The notes beneath the pieces were generated by a model that made no database searches, was not told the DNA's origin, and was given only the letters and a program-made list of their open reading frames with translations. The position numbers and the translations under genes are program-made. From Saxidomus purpurata (Eukaryota; Mollusca; Bivalvia; Venerida; Veneridae), in NCBI GenBank assembly GCA_022818135.1, contig JAFMSR010000019.1, positions 27,248,630 through 27,312,629 on the forward strand: a stretch of 64,000 bases of DNA, written 5' to 3'. Shown here one piece after another: positions 57,393 through 64,000 of the stretch (its first letter is position 1; every line of letters starts with the position of its first letter).

Positions 57393-58187
57393 GTAAGTAT
57401 TTTGTGTTCATTATTTAACGCTTTTTCACATGGACTATTTCTCGTTAAAATGATTATTAATTAAATTACCATGTTCGATTGAACTTTTAAGTCGGTAACT
57501 TGTTTAGTCACGTATTCCTTAAAGTTTGTAAGAGTATATACAAATGTTAAAGAAATGTACAGGTACAATCATTCTCTATATCCAAGCAGACTTTTTACCA
57601 ATATTGCAGCTTTGATACCATCGCTGCCAAATTTTTCTCATCTATGCTTTGCAAAACAATTAAACGTTTCATAATTATAGTTTTGCTAATTATGTTTGGT
57701 CACCGTCTTGTTTTAAAACTGGATACGCCAGTTACTGAAATTTATTGATTTCTGACATTTGAAATTCTGGACGCACTCGGAAACCGATTAAAAAGATTGC
57801 TCTGCTTAACATAGCGTCTGCATTTGTAATTTATAGACAATTTTATTGTATGCATTAATTTAGTTGTTTCATTCTGAACACATTGACTTAATAACAAGCT
57901 TTCCTCGTAACATGATCTCGTTTATTTACAAACGCTTAACACCAACAAAATGCTTTTCATCAACACTGATACATAACTGTATTTTACAGCGTCATAATAT
58001 ATAGTGAACAATGTCTAAAATAATGTTCTCAGTGTTCCGCATGTTCCGTATATATATACACACATCTTATTAAGAGATACCGGCAGTTTTACGTCTGGCG
58101 AGCATGATTCTTCTAAATCAAAATCATGTTTCCCTTTAAATTTTGAACACCATTACATCAACAAGTCTCTATTTCTTTTACCAACAG

Positions 58188-58386
58188 TTCAGGACAACTT
58201 TCGTGAATGCCAACAGTTTGCAGCTGATAAAGACATCACACTCCTTATTGAAGAAAAGCAGAAAGTAATAACACCATGTCCCTGCGTCAAGCAGAAGATC
58301 GAGCTAGATTATTCTTTCGAGAAAATTGGAGATTGTTACAGACAACGAATTTTCGATGACGGGGTGAAACAAATGTGTTGCTACAG
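58188..58386 (+). CDS. Second gene, exon 2: AMOP-type domain
   Basis: Acceptor TTTACCAACAG in phase 1 fits exon 1. Reads DNFRECQQFAADKD, then VITPCPCVKQKIELDYSFE, GDCYRQRIFDDG and KQMCCYR. The pattern Cys, PCPC, x5-D-x2-F, Cys, then CCY is that of the AMOP domain of MUC4 and SUSD2, an extracellular module often near NIDO, VWD and EGF domains. The proposed donor ACAG|GTTTGA is weak; the frame would otherwise read on through the fold-back repeat to a TAA at 58586-58588. The remaining exons are not identified; the N gap lies 780 bases on. Confidence 0.6.
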
Positions 58387-58417
58387 GTTTGAAACGTTCT
58401 TGACTAATACTTTCTGT

Positions 58418-58553
58418 CATGAGCACGAGGTTCAGATCGAAATATCCGTCACTGAGGGTAACTGTTTTGGCGGGAACGAGGCTCTGCCGAGTTCCCGTAA
58501 AACAGTTACCCGAGGTGACGGATATTTCCATCTGAGCCAAGTGTCTCATGATG
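58418..58553. mobile_element. Fold-back repeat after the AMOP exon
   Basis: CATGAGCAC...GATCGAAATATCCGTCACTG at left pairs with CGGTGACGGATATTTCCATC...CTCATG at right. The inner arms 58439-58477 and 58491-58528 differ by a few bases around the loop GAGGCTCTGCCGA. Either a MITE or a hairpin formed by local inverted duplication. Frames on both strands stay open across it (+ to 58588, - 58304-58603) because the arms mirror each other. Confidence 0.75.
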
Positions 58554-58603
58554 GAAACTTTTTCTTGCACTTTATAGTAGATTTCTAAATGCAAAATAAT
58601 CAA

Positions 58604-59166
58604 AAGGATGAATTATCATGAAAAACAAACGATTTTCCGACGTTGTGTTTGGGAAATTGACGTCACAATGTCTATTACGTTACGTCATAAGTAATTTACG
58701 AGATTCGTCTGGCATAGGAGGGGTGCCCGACCGTTTTTTCCGGCATGGGCAAACTCACCGGAAATGCCGAACCGATATGCATAAATATTTGCTCAAATTT
58801 CACTCTAAAGTACATGACTGTGTATTATAAGTCCCGATTGTATAAAATACATGTGATTTTACTTATTGCTATTTTTTGTTGAATTTGTATACCGGTCAGA
58901 GTATTAAGCCACAGTCTAAAGCAAATAGTAGTTACATTGTTTTAATTATAACTACGTATTAATTGTGATAATATACGTTTGGAACTGTGCTGTTTACATC
59001 TTTAGTATGCACATCAATTTTATCGTCAATCTGCTTATGACCTTTCAAAATGATTAAAAAATATATGATATTCAGGATAGATGATAATGTCTCAATTATT
59101 TTGACAAGTGAACATTGTTTTGTTTCTTCTTTGTCGCTTAGTGCTGATGGGAGCATACAGACTGGC
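58604..59166. other. Non-coding up to the gap
   Basis: No exon recognised; short frames without motifs. Confidence 0.4.
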
Positions 59167-59666
59167 NNNNNNNNNNNNNNNNNNNNNNNNNNNNNNNNNN
59201 NNNNNNNNNNNNNNNNNNNNNNNNNNNNNNNNNNNNNNNNNNNNNNNNNNNNNNNNNNNNNNNNNNNNNNNNNNNNNNNNNNNNNNNNNNNNNNNNNNNN
59301 NNNNNNNNNNNNNNNNNNNNNNNNNNNNNNNNNNNNNNNNNNNNNNNNNNNNNNNNNNNNNNNNNNNNNNNNNNNNNNNNNNNNNNNNNNNNNNNNNNNN
59401 NNNNNNNNNNNNNNNNNNNNNNNNNNNNNNNNNNNNNNNNNNNNNNNNNNNNNNNNNNNNNNNNNNNNNNNNNNNNNNNNNNNNNNNNNNNNNNNNNNNN
59501 NNNNNNNNNNNNNNNNNNNNNNNNNNNNNNNNNNNNNNNNNNNNNNNNNNNNNNNNNNNNNNNNNNNNNNNNNNNNNNNNNNNNNNNNNNNNNNNNNNNN
59601 NNNNNNNNNNNNNNNNNNNNNNNNNNNNNNNNNNNNNNNNNNNNNNNNNNNNNNNNNNNNNNNNNN
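59167..59666. other. Assembly gap (500 N)
   Basis: Exactly 500 undetermined bases, the usual placeholder for a gap of unknown or nominal size. Open frames through it are meaningless. Confidence 0.99.
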
Positions 59667-60856
59667 GTATTCAACATTTATGGTTAGCGCACTCGCTTAT
59701 ATACGCAAACATCAGTGCGGTCGGATCAATAGCTTGCACAGGCTTTTTTGTTGTTGTCCTTAAATGAAAATCACGTATATGCAGATCATGTGACATATAT
59801 TTAAGTTTTAATCTGATTTGTAGTAATTAATTGAGCGAATATTTTGAGAAAGCCATCCATATAAAACTAAAAATTATTTTGCACCTTAATTAGTAACCGT
59901 TCAACAAGTAAACACAAAACTTGCCAATCGCCATGGCTTACATTGTAGTTGCTGAAAGTCATTTACACAATATCACGTACCCTGCCATTGTCACAAATTG
60001 TATATATATGTATGATTCTAAAAAAATGAAAGCTTTAATTTCATTCATTGTATAATCACCTTTATTCTTTACAAGGTAGTGTCATTACATGATATTGCCG
60101 GGATATTTTTATGATCACTCGATAACCCCTTTAGTTTGAACACCGTTGTACGCCAGCATAATGCTGAAGAACGATACAATACTGACTATAAACACACAGT
60201 ACATTTGTACGACTGTCAACTTGCATAAATAACATTGTTATAAAGTGATAACTCATTACAAGACAGAAAGGTTTCAACGCTGAAACGTGCGGCGACCTCG
60301 CCCAACAAAGAAAAGTATGAACAACCTTGCATGCAATTCTATTTTAAGCCAGCTCGTCTTTACTTGCAGCAATGAAATAACCTTGTGAAAAATACATGTA
60401 AGTCGGGAGATACCATTTCAATGTTACAAGCATTTCACTATCAACTTGGCGACAGGTTACAGTGCTGTGAATTAATTCAGTTTATTTCTTACTAGGAATT
60501 TCTTACTAAGTCTTGAAGGTTTGAAAGTATTTAAAAAGTTCTGCATTTAGGTGTTTTTTTTAATTTAAAACATATAATTTTTTTGTTGCTGTTAAATAAT
60601 TTAGTTATTTTCTCCTTCAATTAACAGTAAACATTACGATCCATTTTGTTTACAATATGGTGCCTATATATAATATTTTATTTATTCTATTTGTATACAA
60701 TTAACACCTTTTCTCACAAAAAGATGCCACTTCTTTCTGCAGGCATTACATTGATTGCATTGTTAACGACATGTTCCCTGGAATGGGAAGAACGATTTTC
60801 ATGTCTGTATTGTCCATTTTACTTAAAATGCATCTATCCAATATTCGCTCAACTGT

Positions 60857-60942
60857 ATTCACTATTTTTCTATTAACTTATAAAACATAAACAACAACTA
60901 TTCACGATTTTTCTATTAACTTATAAAACATAAACAACAACT
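60857..60942. repeat. 43-bp direct tandem duplication
   Basis: Two adjacent copies of ATTCACTATTTTTCTATTAA followed by CTTATAAAACATAAACAACAACT, with one T/G difference. Young slippage-type duplication. Confidence 0.9.
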
Positions 60943-60987
60943 TACTACAATGCGAAGAAAATTTGATAATTTGAACGTATTATTCCA

Positions 60988-61144
60988 CCAGATTTTATCG
61001 TCCACATCATATGCCTGTATATGGCGTATCAATACAATACAAAGTTTGTTTATAGTCGCTTTGTTATATTATAACAAACTTTAAATTGTGTTGTATGTAT
61101 TGATATACCATATACAAGCATACTATGAGGACGGTAAAATCTGG
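60988..61144. mobile_element. Fold-back MITE, 157 bp
   Basis: CCAGATTTTATCGTCC at the left end pairs with GGACGGTAAAATCTGG at the right (one mismatch); inner CATATGCCTGTATATGG, TATCAATACAATACA and AAGTTTGTTTATA also pair with the other half. Non-coding. Confidence 0.85.
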
Positions 61145-62568
61145 CCGAGTAAAAAAGATCAAATGATCATCGAGTGGTACAAAATACATTTTTTTTCGAA
61201 AGAATTCCCCATTAACGTAAAATTGTTTGTATTAGGACATCAAGATAAAGCGAATTGTTGAAAATAGTAAACTTTAACAATAGAAGAAAAAGTAAAAAAG
61301 ACGAATCCCCCCAAAAAAGGAAAGAAATATCGTTTCGAAATCAGATTTTGTTTGCTTTTAATTGTCGTTTTGCATTCTACCTTTTCACATACTTAATTCA
61401 ATTTTGTTTCATCTTAACGACTGCAGCCTAACGTATCAAAACTATCTAATGATATCAACTTCAGTACACTCAATGAGTGCATGGGTACCGACATTCATTT
61501 TCATTGAAGTATCAGGATCTTCTTGAATTTACTGACATAGTAAAATGAATTTACTGACATGATGATGATAGAACTATGTTCTATTCGCTCTAAAACAATG
61601 TTGACTATATGCCTTTCTTTCGTATTCAAGTTGTTTTGTCATGAGAAATAGTTGTCTTATATTTAGCAATATCAATTATATTTCTAACATATACTTTTCG
61701 TCCAAAAGGCAAGTTTTGGAATGTTTTTGATACAAATAAAGGTCATTTCTGCCAGTAAGACATATTTCCGGGTAAAATTAGAGCTACTCGTTATTGTGGT
61801 CCTTGGACTTTAACACACAAAAAATCATACACATTTAAAAAGGGTTCGTTTATTGCAAATAACAGCTCGAAGCCTGTAATTAGAAGCCTATTAGACTGTT
61901 GCATTGAGCGTAGTGCTATCAAAAATTAAATGTATAAGGCGGTATCCTGCATTTTATAAAATGCGCAACAGATAAAAGTCTTCATGACACTAATATGGTC
62001 TCCTTCAAGCCTAACTGATAACCAAGTTAATTCAATATGACAAGAGTATTTAGAGATAAAAGTCACTGTTTAACTTAAAATAGGTTAATTTACTATTTCG
62101 TTGCTGATTGATATAATCCAAAGTACACTATAGTTAAAATTATATCTGAATACAATTTAACATTTAATTATACATGCATAAACAATGCACTGACAAGATT
62201 AATGTATATCATGTAGCGATACGTGCGATTGTAGAAAGAGATACAAAGGGAGGGGGTAGCTGACTGATAAAAAGATGAGTTCATTTTAAATGAGATAAAA
62301 CGTTAATGTTTTAAAAGTATTTGTTATTTCGTGGATTCAATAGGGAAAAGACAAGTTTATGGAAAATATATACTGACATATCTTTTACTGCATTAAATAA
62401 TCAATCAATTAAATAATAATGTAAATTTATTCCTTTACAATTTAACATTTAGAAAAGAAGTGTAACGAATCGATTACTAGCAAAACATCATAAAGCATTC
62501 AAAACATACTCAAACCAGTCATCGATTGTTAAGTCTCAGCTTAGAAACATATTTCGTGCGGCATTGAT

Positions 62569-62662
62569 ATGGGTAATAGGCAGTCTTCAAACAAAGGAGA
62601 TAGATACAGAGATGAAGAGGAAACTGCAGGTGACTGGTGGCCTAGGTGGATGTGGCAATCCA
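62569..62662 (+). CDS. Possible first coding exon, N-myristoylation-like start
   Basis: ATG at 62569 (G at -3 and +4) opens 31 codons plus one base to a strong donor A|GTAAGT. Reads MGNRQSSNKGDRYRDEEE, then TAGDWWPRWMWQS. MGNRQS fits the N-myristoylation signal (Gly-2, Ser-6 with small residue at position 3 to 6), followed by a charged segment and a Trp-rich end. No homologue is recognised and no second exon is found before the window end, so it may be a new gene starting here or a chance frame. Confidence 0.35.
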
Positions 62663-64000
62663 GTAAGTGACTTAAGTAAGGCTAGTATATGAATTTTTTT
62701 AACTGTTTGATTTTAATATGTGAGTTTAGTATTATCACATTTTCTGAAATGCACATTAAGCGATTCATAGGTAGTGGAGATTTACAAATGCATTACAGCA
62801 TGGATTCGTAAACAAACATTTTAAATATTTAACAAAAATAGACATAGCTCTCATGTTGAACAATCAATATTGAAGACTTTTATTATTTAACTCATTTACT
62901 GTCATTGCAAAAAGTGAATTAGAACGGGATAGTTTTTGTATCTGAATAATTATTAATGACAGACAATGTGTAGACAAAAAAGAGCAACATAATACAGCAA
63001 ATATCCCGTCATCTTCAATCATTGAAATTAAACTATGTAAGTCTAAACAAAATAACTAAACTGACTATGAAAGTGTAAAGGATTACCCTGATTACGACAA
63101 ACGTCGACTTGAAATCAAAAATGAAATATCAGTGGTTAAATGTAGTCAGACTTATTATTATTCACAAAAAAAAACGAAACACTGTAGCATTTGATATCAG
63201 ATTTGACTCAATAATGGACCATATCACGGAGCAAAAAAAAAACAACTCTTATTTTGCATGCTACACTGCTGTGTTTACACAACTGAGTGAAAGCATTCAT
63301 ATTCTCGTTTATAAGAAGTACACAGACAGACTTGACGCACAAGCGCACACGAAGGGTTCATAGATACAGGGCGTTTCGAATGTTTTTAAAAGGCGTTGTT
63401 AGCTTGGAATTTAATGCTAAATCAGATTGTAATTTGTCATCAATTTATATGAATAGATTAGTTCATGTAACAAATGTACTATCATCAGAATCCAATAGGC
63501 TGAGGCAATATAGCATTGCATACTAAAGCCGTGATAATGTCTTGTATTTGTTACCTGAGAAACTATACATATACAACAATGTACATTTACCGTTAAATTG
63601 ACCGCAAAAATGTGCATAAACTTTCAGTTTGAAATCATTAAAACTTTGCCGTTGTTTGCTGTACGTTGTTTCAAAATGGAAATACAAGCGTGTGTTAAAG
63701 TGTCCTACACGCAATACAAAGTATATTTTAAGTGGAGCTTATTAGTAGCAGACGATGAAATTATGTACTACATCTGTAACTTTACGATGTTATACAAGCT
63801 CATTTATGCATACTAGGCTTCCAGCCTAAACAGCATGTTTTATATTTGATACGAAAAATAAAATCAAAACATGTTTGTATAAAATAAGGTCTATGTATTC
63901 AATGATGTTATGATCAGCAGTTGCTTAGTACATCTGCACGTTTTAGTATGTGCTTTCGAAGAGTGCATATAGGTCAAACAGTTTCACTCCTAGTTTATGT
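62663..64000. other. No gene called to window end
   Basis: Several overlapping frames of 60-84 codons (63109-63816, both strands) have no motif or splice context. If 62569-62662 is an exon, this is its first intron. Confidence 0.4.

Larger units (their letters stand above)
59667..62568. other. Intergenic or intron of the second gene, no exon called
   Basis: Holds the small tandem duplication at 60857-60942 and the fold-back MITE at 60988-61144. One frame after an AG near 60740 stays open for about 50 codons without a recognisable domain. Nothing else is supported. Confidence 0.4.

Noticed and set aside
59050..59767. Frames of 179-237 codons near 59.1-59.8 kb
   Set aside because: Nearly all of their length is the 500-N assembly gap.
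60740..60895. Open frame after TTTCTGCAG
   Set aside because: About 50 codons without a recognisable domain or donor; likely chance.

Overview
The window looks like nuclear genomic DNA of a marine bivalve mollusc; the clade is an inference. It is AT-rich and intron-dense, with short exons bounded by GT/AG. It is full of fold-back MITEs, tRNA-derived SINEs and minisatellites, and it encodes a lineage-type multi-EGF receptor. There are no bacterial or phage operons, no rRNA, no CRISPR array and no convincing functional tRNA gene. A 500-base run of N at 59167-59666 is an assembly gap.

The main gene runs on the + strand from about 16432 to 55090. I can chain 28 coding exons whose phases agree at every junction (3432 coding bases, about 1143 residues with the transposon removed). 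They give a signal peptide; nine nearly identical calcium-binding EGF exons in tandem (21781-27266); six more divergent EGF exons (29981-40847); a possibly SEA-like module of about 120 residues with a furin-type RRKR site (41012-42163) that runs into a further EGF; another EGF split over two exons (43166-43450); one transmembrane helix (44406-44490); and a cytoplasmic tail with an ITAM-like pair, YTSL-x11-YDTI, whose halves are joined through a 19-nt micro-exon. The sequence fits a single-pass cell-surface receptor or adhesion protein that may signal through SH2 proteins; the ligand cannot be read from sequence.

Three insertions or expansions shape this gene. A 5.56-kb DNA transposon with perfect 26-bp inverted ends and a TA target duplication interrupts the 15th EGF exon. 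A minisatellite of about 77 units of 57 bp (4.4 kb) begins at the splice donor of the juxtamembrane exon and carries donor- and branch-point-like motifs in every unit. Upstream, the first-exon region is duplicated (from about 14995 and from 18595); the second copy of the signal exon is broken by a stop codon, and each copy is followed by a 45-bp tandem array.

Flanking genes are seen only as fragments. A signal-peptide exon of the same length and phase lies on the - strand at 8398-8506. A + strand signal exon at 57302-57392 is followed by an AMOP-type exon at 58188-58386, with a large fold-back repeat just after it. A possible N-myristoylated first exon lies at 62569-62662. The rest of 1-14900 and 55100-64000 is mainly non-coding repeat-bearing DNA.
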